Assembly (NCBI RefSeq): GCF_016765675.1
Contig: NZ_JAESWB010000326.1
Coordinates: 1 to 53,320 of the forward strand
DNA length: 53,320 bases
Direction: 5' to 3'
From: Neobacillus paridis
Lineage (GTDB): Bacteria; Bacillota; Bacilli; Bacillales; Cytobacillaceae
Shown: positions 1 through 8,296 of the stretch, piece by piece
How the letters are laid out: the number at the start of each line of letters is the position of its first letter
Position numbering within the stretch: position 1 is the stretch's first letter
Program-made: the position numbers and the translations under genes
Notes under the pieces: generated by a model
What the model was told of the DNA's origin: nothing
Database searches by the model: none
Seen by the model: only the letters and a program-made list of their open reading frames with translations

Positions 1-63
1 ATTAAAAACCATTTGACATCCCTTACCGGATATGAAGTAAAAAATCCATGGAAGTTTCGCTAA
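1..63 (+). CDS. C-terminal end of an unidentified protein (partial)
   Basis: Frame 1 is open from the window edge to a TAA at 61-63 and ends in TGYEVKNPWKFR, which reads like a real protein tail. The rest lies outside the window and I do not recognise the family. The bidirectional terminator at 150-199 would serve this gene and the convergent csaA. Confidence 0.35.
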   Translation: MKNHLTSLTGYEVKNPWKFR

Positions 64-149
64 AAAAATAAGAGGGCTAGGTTGAAAGCACTTGCCAGTG
101 AATTTACACATAAACAAGGACTTGACTTTTACAAATAATCCCCTAAACG

Positions 150-199
150 AAAAGGCCTCTATTGTTTAATTATTTACATCAATAGAGGCCTTTTTTCCT
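150..199. terminator. bidirectional terminator between convergent genes
   Basis: A 14-bp perfect stem (AAAGGCCTCTATTG, 151-164, with its complement at 180-193) has six T on the plus side and four T on the minus side. It lies between a rightward partial gene and leftward csaA and can end both transcripts. Confidence 0.85.
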
Positions 200-238
200 T
201 GAATTATTCACTTTATGAGACGGGGCACCCGCCAAAAT

Positions 239-589
239 TTATCCCAATCTCGTCCCATTCGGAACCGGCTTTTCGGGTTGTGCCAATACAGGGACAATGC
301 CATCCGCATAGCCGATATCAAAAAGCATTCCTTCAGAAAGCTCGCCTGCCATTTTTCGTGGTGCTAGGTTAACGACAAATAACGCCTGCTGTCCTTCAAT
401 TTCCTTCGGATTTTCTCTTTCACCCTTCATTCCGGTTAAAATCGTTCTGGTAAAATCGCCAAAATCCACCGTCAATTTAATTAACTTTCTCGAGTTTTCA
501 ACGTCTTCGACTAATTTAATTGTGCCGACACGAATATCAACCTTTTCCAGCTCATCAAACGTAATCACAGGTTTTACTGGTGCTGTCAT
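239..589 (-). CDS. csaA: CsaA-type chaperone / tRNA-binding domain protein
   Basis: This is a 116-residue single-domain protein of the EMAP-II/tRNA-binding OB fold (B. subtilis CsaA is about 110 aa). Family proteins act as dimeric export-related chaperones in the cytoplasm and resemble the C-terminal domain of MetRS. Family signatures seen are DIRVGTI near residue 17, FTRTILTGMKG in the middle and APRKMAGELSEGM towards the C-terminus. I chose the ATG at 589 because AAAGGGG lies 7 nt upstream; the reading frame extends 21 codons further but without a ribosome binding site. The gene stands alone and ends at the terminator at 150-199. Confidence 0.9.
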   Translation of the reverse strand: MTAPVKPVITFDELEKVDIRVGTIKLVEDVENSRKLIKLTVDFGDFTRTILTGMKGERENPKEIEGQQALFVVNLAPRKMAGELSEGMLFDIGYADGIVPVLAQPEKPVPNGTRLG

Positions 590-860
590 ATAAAGTTCCC
601 CTTTACATATGATATTAACTTTTGGACTCATTTTAAAAAAAGAATGGGACAATCAATGTAATTGTAACACTCTTTTTTACTGAAAAAAATCATACTCAGT
701 TCCCTCTTCATATTTTTTCTCATTCTAAATCAATGCAAGTATCAGCCAAAAGTTATCCACCTTTAAAGGAAGCATAAGCTAGCTATTCCTCCCTAATTTA
801 TTCAATAATTTTCCATAATAAAGGACATTCTATATTTGACATTGGAAAAGAAGGGTGATG

Positions 861-3065
861 ATGTTGAAGCATTTTTTTAAAAGGAGGGCAAGGCTTTTTC
901 GTATTTTTTCATTATTGCTTATTTTGACGATAACGACATTGTTTTTCTATCAGCCCTCTAAAGGAAAAGAATCTAAGCAGTTAAACCTTAAATATGGTGA
1001 CAAACCAGGGCAAACTTTGGACATCTACACACCTACTATCAACAAGAATTCTCCGGCCATTATTTATGTCCATGGCGGTGGTTGGATGAGGGGGGATAAA
1101 AGCAATGTTGCGGCAAAACCTGCCTTTTTTACCAATAAAGGCTATGTATTTGTATCCGTTAATTATCGTCTCGCCCCTCAAGTAACATATGAGGAAATGG
1201 CAAAAGATATTGCATCAGCGATTAAATGGATTTACCTTCACGCCGGACCTTATCATATTGACAAAAGGAAAATAAATTTGATGGGGCATTCTGCAGGCGG
1301 CCATTTGGTCATGCTGATTGGAACAAAACCTAACTTTTTAAATCGGGCGGGTCTTCCTCCGGAAATAGTGAATTCTGTCGTAAACCTAGATGGACCGGTC
1401 GATCTCATGAATTATATCCCGAAAAATAAAAAATACAAGCAAGTATTTGGTGACGATCAGCAAGTTTGGCGTGAGGCGTCGCCGATTACCTATGTTGCCC
1501 AGCGAAATTTACCGCCGATGCTGCTGGTTGGGCCCAATAATAAATCTACTTCCTCATTTTTAAAAATAGCAAAAAACTCTGGCAACACGTTACAAACATT
1601 TACAAGCAAAACATTGACACACCACGAAATTACAAAACTGTTAGGGGGGAAAAACGGATCAGAAGAGGCGAAAAACATGACTCAGGCAGTGGTGAAGTTT
1701 TTAGAAACGCATAATTCAGAGTTAAAAAAGGATGATTTCAGCAAAAGATTCAAAAAGGAATTACTTTTCGGTAAATTATGTTACTATAATAATAAACCCA
1801 AAATTGCTGGAGGTAAAAAAATGGTACTGCCAAACTTTGAAGAAAACCTACAAAAATACGCAAAGCTTTTAGTGGCGAAAGGAATTAATGTTCAGCCCGG
1901 AGATTGGGTAAAAATGACGATTAACGTTGATCAGGCACCTTTAGCACGGCTTATCACCAAAGAGGCTTATGCCTTAGGTGCGGAAAAAGTCATCGTCAAA
2001 TGGTCTGATGATGAAATTACGAAACTGCATTACTTGCATCAGCCGACAGAAGTGCTGACGGACATTCCCGATTATGAAATCCAAGAATCCGAAGATCATG
2101 TATTAAATCATCGCGTCAGCAGGCTATCGATCGTCTCTAGTGATCCCGGCCTACTGAATGAAGCCGACCCTGCTAAGGTCGCGGCTTATCAAAAGGTAGC
2201 CGGCAAGGCGTTCAAAGCGCAGCGGGTGGCGACCCAAAATGATGATTTAAAATGGACGGTTGCTGCGGCTGCCGGAGCCGGCTGGGCCGCTTCAGTGTTC
2301 CCAGACCTGAAAACATCGGAGGAACAAGTGGATGCGTTATGGGATCAAATTTTTAAAACCTGCCGTGTCTATGAAGATGATCCTATTGCCGCCTGGGATG
2401 AACACAAAAATACCTTGGATGAAAAAGCAACGAAATTAAATGAAATTCAGTTTGATGCCTTGCATTATACAGCACCAGGCACAGATTTAACCTTAGGACT
2501 GCCAAAGAACCATATTTGGGCAAGTGCCGGAAGTTTAAATCCAAAAGGTGAAGAGTTTATTGCCAACATGCCAACAGAGGAGGTATTTACCGCTCCTGAT
2601 ACGCATCGCATGGAAGGCGTTGTTCGCAGTACAAAACCATTAAGCTACGCTGGGACCTTGATCGAAGGCATTGAAGTGCATTTTAAAGATGGCAAAATCG
2701 TCGATATTTCTGCTGAAAAGGGGGATGAAGCGATTAAGAAGCTGGTGTTTGACAACGAAGGCGGAACCGGCCTCGGGGAAGTCGCTCTTGTTCCGGACCC
2801 ATCGCCAATTTCACAATCGGGGATCATTTTCTTTAACACGTTATTTGACGAGAATGCCTCCAATCACTTAGCGATCGGGGCAGCATATCCAACGACCATC
2901 CAAGGCGGGACAAAAATGAGCGAAGAAGAATTATTAAAACACGGTATGAATACATCTACGGTTCACGTCGACTTCATGATTGGCTCTGACAAAATGAATA
3001 TCGACGGAATCAAACAAGACGGTACGGTTGTTCCAATCTTCCGCAACGGAGACTGGGCAATCTAA
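861..3065 (+). CDS. alpha/beta hydrolase reading through into an M29 aminopeptidase (fused ORF)
   Basis: One uninterrupted frame holds two proteins. Residues about 1-290 are a secreted or membrane-anchored alpha/beta hydrolase of the esterase/BD-FAE type: an N-terminal hydrophobic segment (about residues 14-32 after KRRARLFR), the oxyanion motif HGGGW (73-77), the nucleophile elbow GHSAGG (Ser about 146) and a late His in TLTHHE. The usual acid after the seventh strand (LLVxGxxD) is replaced by LLVGPNNKS, so activity is uncertain. No stop follows the hydrolase. The frame instead translates the promoter and ribosome binding site of the next gene and enters its ATG at 1821 in phase. GTG 855 and ATG 858 are possible starts, but ATG 861 has the best spacing to GAAGGG. 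I think these were two genes and that the hydrolase stop was lost. Confidence 0.7.
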   Translation: MLKHFFKRRARLFRIFSLLLILTITTLFFYQPSKGKESKQLNLKYGDKPGQTLDIYTPTINKNSPAIIYVHGGGWMRGDKSNVAAKPAFFTNKGYVFVSVNYRLAPQVTYEEMAKDIASAIKWIYLHAGPYHIDKRKINLMGHSAGGHLVMLIGTKPNFLNRAGLPPEIVNSVVNLDGPVDLMNYIPKNKKYKQVFGDDQQVWREASPITYVAQRNLPPMLLVGPNNKSTSSFLKIAKNSGNTLQTFTSKTLTHHEITKLLGGKNGSEEAKNMTQAVVKFLETHNSELKKDDFSKRFKKELLFGKLCYYNNKPKIAGGKKMVLPNFEENLQKYAKLLVAKGINVQPGDWVKMTINVDQAPLARLITKEAYALGAEKVIVKWSDDEITKLHYLHQPTEVLTDIPDYEIQESEDHVLNHRVSRLSIVSSDPGLLNEADPAKVAAYQKVAGKAFKAQRVATQNDDLKWTVAAAAGAGWAASVFPDLKTSEEQVDALWDQIFKTCRVYEDDPIAAWDEHKNTLDEKATKLNEIQFDALHYTAPGTDLTLGLPKNHIWASAGSLNPKGEEFIANMPTEEVFTAPDTHRMEGVVRSTKPLSYAGTLIEGIEVHFKDGKIVDISAEKGDEAIKKLVFDNEGGTGLGEVALVPDPSPISQSGIIFFNTLFDENASNHLAIGAAYPTTIQGGTKMSEEELLKHGMNTSTVHVDFMIGSDKMNIDGIKQDGTVVPIFRNGDWAI
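1761..1820 (+). promoter_or_regulatory. internal promoter and ribosome binding site for the aminopeptidase
   Basis: TTACTT (1761-1766), an 18-nt spacer and a perfect TATAAT (1785-1790) are followed by GGAGG at 1809-1813 just before the ATG at 1821. A complete promoter plus ribosome binding site inside the open frame argues that the downstream enzyme is expressed independently. Confidence 0.6.
1821..3065 (+). CDS. ampS: aminopeptidase, M29 family (AmpS/AmpT type)
   Basis: This 414-aa thermophilic-type metallo-aminopeptidase matches the family length of about 410. It removes N-terminal residues from peptides in the cytoplasm using two metal ions. The metal-binding region is intact: Glu in RMEGVVRS, Glu in GLGEVALVP, Glu and His in LFDENASNHLAIG, and His/Asp in VHVDFMIGS. 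The start is set by GGAGG 7 nt before the ATG and by the typical N-terminus NFEENLQKYAKLLV. It is in phase with the upstream hydrolase frame, so a fused product can also be made. A terminator follows at once. Confidence 0.9.
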   Translation: MVLPNFEENLQKYAKLLVAKGINVQPGDWVKMTINVDQAPLARLITKEAYALGAEKVIVKWSDDEITKLHYLHQPTEVLTDIPDYEIQESEDHVLNHRVSRLSIVSSDPGLLNEADPAKVAAYQKVAGKAFKAQRVATQNDDLKWTVAAAAGAGWAASVFPDLKTSEEQVDALWDQIFKTCRVYEDDPIAAWDEHKNTLDEKATKLNEIQFDALHYTAPGTDLTLGLPKNHIWASAGSLNPKGEEFIANMPTEEVFTAPDTHRMEGVVRSTKPLSYAGTLIEGIEVHFKDGKIVDISAEKGDEAIKKLVFDNEGGTGLGEVALVPDPSPISQSGIIFFNTLFDENASNHLAIGAAYPTTIQGGTKMSEEELLKHGMNTSTVHVDFMIGSDKMNIDGIKQDGTVVPIFRNGDWAI

Positions 3066-3084
3066 CAATAGTATTGGGAGAACT

Positions 3085-3147
3085 GAGCCGGCCCTGTCGC
3101 CATGTGGTTATTCCACACTTCATGAGAACTGGGCTGGCTCTTTTTTT
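3085..3147 (+). terminator. terminator after ampS
   Basis: GAGCCGGCCC (3085-3094) pairs with GGGCTGGCTC (3131-3140) and is followed by seven T. An inner TGTGG/CCACA hairpin lies in the loop. The right arm overlaps the first unit of the 52-bp repeat. Confidence 0.8.
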
Positions 3148-3285
3148 CTGCGGATTGTCTTCATAAACGCTTCATGAGAACAGAAAGCGGTGCCGGCGAG
3201 GTCTAATCGTTCTCATAAACGCTTCATGAGAACTTAGACGGAACTTTTTCTACTGGAGTTGTCCTCATAAACACTTCATAAGGAC
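3105..3285. repeat. four units of a 52-bp-period palindromic repeat
   Basis: Four 25-nt elements start at 3105 (degenerate), 3157, 3209 and 3261, exactly 52 bp apart and separated by 27-nt segments. The best copy, at 3209-3233, is GTTCTCAT, nine bases, ATGAGAAC, an 8-bp perfect inverted repeat. The copy at 3261 changes GTTC to GTCC together with GAAC to GGAC, so one base pair changed on both sides. The array fills the space between ampS and the convergent dehydrogenase. Confidence 0.75.
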
Positions 3286-3307
3286 CTTTCGGGCAATTTT
3301 TCACCTT

Positions 3308-4294
3308 TTAGATTATTACATCAGGCTGGTTTAATGAATAATTTAGTGGGATACCTTTTACTCCATCGATAATAATCTGGCAGGTTCTTCGTTTTAATTC
3401 TGCTAATGATTCTTCCGAAACATAAGAAGAGTGCGGTGTGATGAAAACTTCCTTCATCGACAAAAGCGGATGGTGCAATTCCGGTGGTTCCTGTGCGAGT
3501 ACATCTAGCCCTGCTCCTGCTATATGCCCTTCTTTAATAGCCCTCTCGAGAGCTTCCTCGTCAATGACGGCACCGCGGCATGTATTAACAATAAAAGCTC
3601 CTTTTGGCAGCTGTTTCAGCCGCCCGTAATTAAGCAGGTTTTCCGTTTCTGGTGTAAGTGGAACATGAAGGCTTAATATATTGGATTGTCGTAAAAGCTC
3701 ATCCAGAGAAACAGGTTCCACGCCATGAGAACTGAAAACCTCCTCAGAAACGTATTCATCATGGGCGATAATACGGACGCCGAATGCCTTTAGTTTTGTT
3801 GCTACCATTCGGGCAATTCGGCCAAATCCCAGTAATCCTACCGTGTTCTGATTGAAACGGTGGATTGGCAATGTATCCAGCGGATCCCATTTGCCTTCCT
3901 TCACCTTTTGGTTAAACGCCGCGATCCGGCGCGTAATGGCCAGCATTAATGTTACCGTATGATCAGAGACCTCTTCAGAACAATAGTCGGGAACATTTGA
4001 AACAACCATTCCACGTTTCGTGGCTTCCTCGATATCGACATGATTAAAGCCAACACCGGAAATGGCAATGACCTTACACACATCCAGCTTATCAATCAGT
4101 TCAGCTTTACAAGGAAAGCCAACCTGGGCAACCACACCGTCGGCAAATGCGGCATAGACAGGTACGTCCTTTTCCAATGTATCGGACCGAGTAACCTTCA
4201 CCTCAAACCCCTGTTGAGCGAAGATCTCCTTTTCTATGTCATGGTTTTTCCATTCATCATCCAGTATCCATACTAAAAACTTTCCATCCTTCAC
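3308..4294 (-). CDS. D-isomer-specific 2-hydroxyacid dehydrogenase
   Basis: This 328-aa NAD(P)-dependent enzyme interconverts 2-oxo acids and D-2-hydroxy acids. The dinucleotide-binding loop GLLGFGRIA is at about 154-161, and the catalytic triad is Arg240 (NTCRGAVID), Glu269 (LAQEPPE) and His288 (ITPHSSY). The start is GTG at 4294 with GAGGG about 9 nt upstream. It follows the HisC-like aminotransferase by 18 bp and is surely cotranscribed. An aminotransferase plus a hydroxyacid dehydrogenase would interconvert an amino acid, its oxo acid and the hydroxy acid; imidazole-pyruvate/imidazole-lactate is my guess from the rest of the cluster. The family cannot be separated from glycerate or phosphoglycerate dehydrogenases by eye. 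Confidence 0.88.
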   Translation of the reverse strand: MKDGKFLVWILDDEWKNHDIEKEIFAQQGFEVKVTRSDTLEKDVPVYAAFADGVVAQVGFPCKAELIDKLDVCKVIAISGVGFNHVDIEEATKRGMVVSNVPDYCSEEVSDHTVTLMLAITRRIAAFNQKVKEGKWDPLDTLPIHRFNQNTVGLLGFGRIARMVATKLKAFGVRIIAHDEYVSEEVFSSHGVEPVSLDELLRQSNILSLHVPLTPETENLLNYGRLKQLPKGAFIVNTCRGAVIDEEALERAIKEGHIAGAGLDVLAQEPPELHHPLLSMKEVFITPHSSYVSEESLAELKRRTCQIIIDGVKGIPLNYSLNQPDVII

Positions 4295-4312
4295 TCGTAA
4301 TCCCTCTTTTCC

Positions 4313-5422
4313 CTAAGATTTTGCTAACTTAGCGCTGATCTTCCGTAATGACTGCAACAAACGTTCATTTTGTTCGGAGGTTCCAATGGTTATCCGTGCA
4401 TGTGTTTTTAACCCCCAAGCCGTGCATGGTCGAATGATGATCCCATCGTGTAATAATACCTCACTAACCTTACTTACATTTTCCTTGACGTCAACAAACA
4501 GGAAATTGGCATGTGTATCATTGACATCAAAGCCAAGCCCGCGAAGCTCTTTGATTAGCTTTACAGCTTCAAAGCGATTTTCCCTAATGCTTTTTGACTT
4601 ATATTCTGTATCATCAAGGGCGGCCAAAGCTCCGGCCTGGGCTATTCGATTAGCGGCAAACGGCTCTCTTACAGCACAAATCGGCTTTAGATGTTCCTTA
4701 CTGCCGACGGCATAACCAATTCTTGTCCCTGCTAAACCATACAACTTGGAAAAAGTCCGAATGCAGATGACGGGATAGCCATCCTTTAAAAAATCAATGC
4801 CGTTTCGATAACCCTCACGAGCAATAAACTCCACATAGGCTTCATCAAGAACCACGATAACATGGGGTGGCAGTTGCTGAAGGAATGCTTCAAAATCGGC
4901 GTTCTCCACGATAGTTCCAGTTGGATTATTAGGATTGCAGACAAAAATTAGTTTCGTATTTTCAGTGATGGCTGCTAGAATCCCCTCAAGATTATAGGTA
5001 TAATCCTGGGTCATCGGTACCTCAACGGGAATTCCCTCCATCAGCAGGGTAGTTGTTCTATATGCCGGAAATGTCGGCGTACAATAAATCACTTCATCAC
5101 CCGGATTGATATAGGCCGTTCCTATTAAACTAATAACATTATCACCGCCGTTGGCTATTAATAATTGGTCGAGAGCAAGTTGATATAAGTTTGCTAGTTT
5201 TTCTCTCACTTCCCTGCCGGTAGATTCCGGATATAACTGACTATCGGCTACTGCAGCTTGCATCGCCTGAACTGCCTTGGGCGATGGTCCAAACGGGTTT
5301 TCATTCGAAGCCAGACGAATGATTTTATCTAATCCCAATTCCCGTTTCACTTCTTCAATTGCTTTACCGGGAATGTATTCCTTGAGCTGCCTTATACTTC
5401 TGCGCCACTGATCTTGAGCCAT
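4313..5422 (-). CDS. hisC: HisC-family PLP aminotransferase (histidinol-phosphate aminotransferase-like)
   Basis: This 369-aa fold-type I aminotransferase has the HisC signatures SNENPFG (39-45), CNPNNPTG (162-169), LDEAYVEF (192-199) and the PLP lysine Lys226 in RTFSKLYGLAGTRIGY. HisC works in histidine biosynthesis, and Bacillus HisC also transaminates aromatic amino acids. Here it sits outside any his operon, beside an importer and a 2-hydroxyacid dehydrogenase and near a urocanase paralogue, so a catabolic histidine/imidazole-pyruvate role is plausible but unproven. GAAGGGGAGAAGG precedes the ATG. A terminator at 5439-5476 separates it from the ABC genes. Confidence 0.88.
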   Translation of the reverse strand: MAQDQWRRSIRQLKEYIPGKAIEEVKRELGLDKIIRLASNENPFGPSPKAVQAMQAAVADSQLYPESTGREVREKLANLYQLALDQLLIANGGDNVISLIGTAYINPGDEVIYCTPTFPAYRTTTLLMEGIPVEVPMTQDYTYNLEGILAAITENTKLIFVCNPNNPTGTIVENADFEAFLQQLPPHVIVVLDEAYVEFIAREGYRNGIDFLKDGYPVICIRTFSKLYGLAGTRIGYAVGSKEHLKPICAVREPFAANRIAQAGALAALDDTEYKSKSIRENRFEAVKLIKELRGLGFDVNDTHANFLFVDVKENVSKVSEVLLHDGIIIRPCTAWGLKTHARITIGTSEQNERLLQSLRKISAKLAKS

Positions 5423-5438
5423 TTTTCCTTCTCCCCTT

Positions 5439-5476
5439 CAAAAAATCAGCGACGCCTCTTCTGCCCGCTGATTTTT
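5439..5476 (-). terminator. terminator after the ABC importer genes
   Basis: AAAAATCAGCG (5441-5451) and CGCTGATTTTT (5466-5476) form an 11-bp stem with a T run on the minus strand. It lies just upstream of hisC. Confidence 0.75.
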
Positions 5477-5551
5477 GGATTGTATTTTGCATATCGTTCG
5501 TTCATTTGCCCTCAAATTTAGTTTTTCTGCTTTAGAGGTCAGATAGCGATC

Positions 5552-5600
5552 TTCTATGGGACAGTTTCACGAGTTCTCAAGCTGGTTTCGTCCCATAGAA
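5552..5600. repeat. 11-bp inverted repeat after the ABC ATPase
   Basis: TTCTATGGGAC (5552-5562) and GTCCCATAGAA (5590-5600) are perfect complements around a 27-nt centre. It lies 15 bp beyond the ATPase stop, and a T run at the minus-strand 5' side makes a simple terminator unlikely. It could be an mRNA-stabilising hairpin or a dispersed element; the role is unknown. Confidence 0.55.
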
Positions 5601-5614
5601 AAAAGCAAATGTTT

Positions 5615-6415
5615 TTATTTTGCTTCCTGCATCGCCTTTAAGCTTTCCTCGCGAATCAGCTCTGTTAACTGTTCTTTATATTCGAGGAAACGAGGCGTTG
5701 TTTTTATATTATAAGGACGTGGATGCTCCAATTCGATTGGAATATCCGCTTTTATTCTCCCTGGTCGAGATGTCATGACAATTACTCGGTTAGCAAGGAA
5801 TATGGATTCCTCGACGTCGTGCGTAATAAAAAGAATGGTCTTGTTTGATTTCTCCCAGATTTCCAGCAGAAGTTCCTGCATCAGCGTCCTTGTCTGATTA
5901 TCTAGCGCCCCGAACGGCTCATCGAGTAACAAAATCTCCGGGTCATTCGCCAGGGCTCTGGCAATTGCCACCCTCTGCTGCATCCCGCCTGACAGCTGCT
6001 TTGGATAATGTTTCTCAAAACCTGTTAGTCTCACCAGCTCAACATATTCCTTGGCAATCTCTTTCCGTCTAGCAGCAATGACGCCTTTATTTTTCAGGCC
6101 GAATTGAATATTTTCCTCCACCGTAAGCCACGGAAACAAAGAGTAAGCCTGAAACACCATTCCCCGATTGGAAGAAGGTCCATGAACCTCTTGACCATCG
6201 AGATAGACATGACCGGATGATTGCTCTTCAAGTCCAGCGACAATCCGGAGAAGTGTCGATTTACCACAGCCGGACGGACCAAGGATGGTGATAAATTCAT
6301 TCGTCATAATGTCCAAGCTGACATGATCAACGGCTAGGACTTGAGCATGCTTGCGGCTGCCGGAGAAGACTTTGACAACATTATCAATACGTACCTTCGG
6401 ATTCGACATCGACAT
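5615..6415 (-). CDS. ABC transporter ATP-binding protein, NitT/TauT (SsuB/TauB) family
   Basis: This cytoplasmic ATPase powers an importer for small organic anions or heterocycles. Walker A is GPSGCGKST, then the Q-loop VFQAYSLFPW, signature LSGGMQQRV, Walker B ILLLDEP and switch THDVEES. GGAAGG ends 5 nt before the ATG at 6415; ATG 6418 directly overlaps the permease stop, and either would be translationally coupled. It is the last gene of the binding protein-permease-ATPase set. The substrate cannot be read from the ATPase; sulfonates, nitrate, pyrimidines and aromatic acids are all known for this family. Confidence 0.92.
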   Translation of the reverse strand: MSMSNPKVRIDNVVKVFSGSRKHAQVLAVDHVSLDIMTNEFITILGPSGCGKSTLLRIVAGLEEQSSGHVYLDGQEVHGPSSNRGMVFQAYSLFPWLTVEENIQFGLKNKGVIAARRKEIAKEYVELVRLTGFEKHYPKQLSGGMQQRVAIARALANDPEILLLDEPFGALDNQTRTLMQELLLEIWEKSNKTILFITHDVEESIFLANRVIVMTSRPGRIKADIPIELEHPRPYNIKTTPRFLEYKEQLTELIREESLKAMQEAK

Positions 6416-6417
6416 CA

Positions 6418-7290
6418 TCACCTTCCATAATTCCAAGGGAACATTTTTCGGATGGCTACTTTTAAGATTAAATCAGATAGCAACCCTAACGCCCCAATGG
6501 TCAAAATACCAAATATGATATTGCTTGTTTTCAGCATTCGCTGTGATTCCAGAATCAAGCTTCCGATTCCCGATGCCGAGGCAACCAGTTCTGCAACAAT
6601 GATATAAGACCAGGCCCAGCCAAGGATAAGCCGAATCGTCTCCATAATCCCGGGGATTGCTGCCGGGAGAATGACCGAGCGCAATACTCCAAAGGTGGAA
6701 GTTCCTAATGTATACGCTGCCTCTAAAAGCTCTCTGCGGACATTCGAGACTTCCACCGCTGTCATCAGGACAAGTGAAAAGAAAGTTCCAACGAAAATAA
6801 TCGTGATTTTCTCCATTTCTCCTACCCCAATCCAGAGGATAAACAGGGGAATAAAGGCAGAAGCAGGCATGTAGCGAATGGACGAAATAATTGGTTCAAA
6901 AAATGCCTCCACTACTTTAAACGTTCCCATTAAAATACCCAGCGGCAGCCCAATGACTACGGCAATTAAAAAACCGGCAAAAACCCGATAGATCGTAATA
7001 GCAATATCATTGATAAAGCCAAATTCGGTAAACAGGGTGATGCCTGATTGAATAATCTCCGTCGGGGTTGGAAGAAATAGTGGGTCTACGATTCCGCTGT
7101 ACGTCAGCAATGACCAGATCGCGAATAAAATAACGATGCTGGATACGCTAATCCAGAGATATAAATGATATGGAATATTTTCCTGCGGCTGCAGCCACTT
7201 TCTTCGTTTAGGTGTTCCATTCTGTTGGCTTTGCAATTGCAGCAGAGGTGCCTGTTCGGCAATTCCCTGCTTTTTGGCCACCTTTTCCAT
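6418..7290 (-). CDS. ABC transporter permease, NitT/TauT (SsuC/TauC) family
   Basis: This 290-aa inner-membrane permease has about six transmembrane segments and the BPD_transp_1 coupling loop (EAAYTLGTSTFGVLRSVILP), which docks on the ATPase. I chose the ATG at 7290 because GAAGGGGGAG lies 6 nt upstream; the frame extends 13 codons further into the binding-protein stop region without a good site. It begins 16 bp after the binding-protein gene and overlaps the ATPase gene, so the three form one importer. Confidence 0.92.
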   Translation of the reverse strand: MEKVAKKQGIAEQAPLLQLQSQQNGTPKRRKWLQPQENIPYHLYLWISVSSIVILFAIWSLLTYSGIVDPLFLPTPTEIIQSGITLFTEFGFINDIAITIYRVFAGFLIAVVIGLPLGILMGTFKVVEAFFEPIISSIRYMPASAFIPLFILWIGVGEMEKITIIFVGTFFSLVLMTAVEVSNVRRELLEAAYTLGTSTFGVLRSVILPAAIPGIMETIRLILGWAWSYIIVAELVASASGIGSLILESQRMLKTSNIIFGILTIGALGLLSDLILKVAIRKMFPWNYGR

Positions 7291-7306
7291 AGGATCTCCC
7301 CCTTCA

Positions 7307-8296
7307 TTATTGAATGAATGAATAATCAACTAACTCATCAGTATTTGGTTCCTTATCGATGATTTTTAGCTCACTCCACAGCTTGGAGCTTAATTTCGTC
7401 AATTCCATTAATTTTCCTGGCTTTTCTTTGGTCCCGAAATATTCTTTATTCTTTTCTTGATCGTAGAAGCGTACGCCTTTTAACGACTCCTCAAGTTCGG
7501 CACTTGTCTGGCCCATCGCCTTGGCCATGATACTGATGGCATCTTTATGATCAGTTTCAATGTAATCCAGTGCTTCATACCAAGATTTCACTAACGCTTT
7601 TACCGCCTTTGGATTTTTATCAACAAAATCTTTACGCAGCCCGATTGTGTCAGCAATAACTCCAGGAGTTTGATCGCTGGATGTAAGAACACTTCCAAAG
7701 GATGTTTCTTTTGCTTTACTTAACCACGGCTCCCAGGTAACAGCTGCATCGACCTTATTTGCAACAAATGCTGCCCCGGCATCACCGGCTGTCATATTTT
7801 GTGTCTTGATATCTTTATAGTTGATTCCCTCCTGCTCTAATTGGTAGAGGAACCAGAAAAAGCTTGCTCCGCCGTCAGTCTGAACAGCAACCGTTTTTCC
7901 AACCAAATCTTTCAAACTTCGAATCTCTTTCTTGGCGACAATTCCATCTCCTCCATAGGAGTCATCCAGCGCTAACACTTGTACAACAGGGAGGTCACTT
8001 GCTGCCGTAACAACATGGGAATCTACAGTGGTAGCAAAGCCCTGAATACGATTAGCGGCCATTGAACTCCTGCGGTCGGAAACGCTCTCCATCTTCATCA
8101 AATCAACTTCAATGCCATTCTTTTTGAAGAAGCCCTTTTCCTTTGCGATATACAGCGGTGCGTACCCTATCCATGTAGACACGGCAATCGCAAACTTATC
8201 AACAGATTCACTATTACTTTTTTTCGCTGTATTATTGGAACATCCAGTAGCAATGACCATAACAAGAAGCAAAACAGAAATTATTAACTTTTTCAT
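7307..8296 (-). CDS. ABC transporter substrate-binding lipoprotein, NitT/TauT family
   Basis: This 329-aa lipoprotein has a signal peptide (KKLIISVLLLVMVIATGC) ending in a lipobox Cys at residue 19, so it is tethered outside the membrane. The fold is the NMT1/SsuA/TauA type (FAIAVSTWIGYAPLYIAKEKGFF). These proteins bind sulfonates, nitrate, thiamin precursors or aromatic and heterocyclic acids. Its place between a YesN-type regulator/urocanase block and an aminotransferase suggests an imidazole-type acid as ligand, by context only. The 200 bp upstream probably hold its own promoter, but I could not fix one. Confidence 0.9.
   Translation of the reverse strand: MKKLIISVLLLVMVIATGCSNNTAKKSNSESVDKFAIAVSTWIGYAPLYIAKEKGFFKKNGIEVDLMKMESVSDRRSSMAANRIQGFATTVDSHVVTAASDLPVVQVLALDDSYGGDGIVAKKEIRSLKDLVGKTVAVQTDGGASFFWFLYQLEQEGINYKDIKTQNMTAGDAGAAFVANKVDAAVTWEPWLSKAKETSFGSVLTSSDQTPGVIADTIGLRKDFVDKNPKAVKALVKSWYEALDYIETDHKDAISIMAKAMGQTSAELEESLKGVRFYDQEKNKEYFGTKEKPGKLMELTKLSSKLWSELKIIDKEPNTDELVDYSFIQ

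Noticed and set aside
3105..3285. CRISPR-like array (25-nt palindromic repeats, 27-nt spacers)
   Set aside because: Only four units, repeats diverge, spacers resemble each other in part, and no cas genes are present. Treated as a tandem palindromic repeat.
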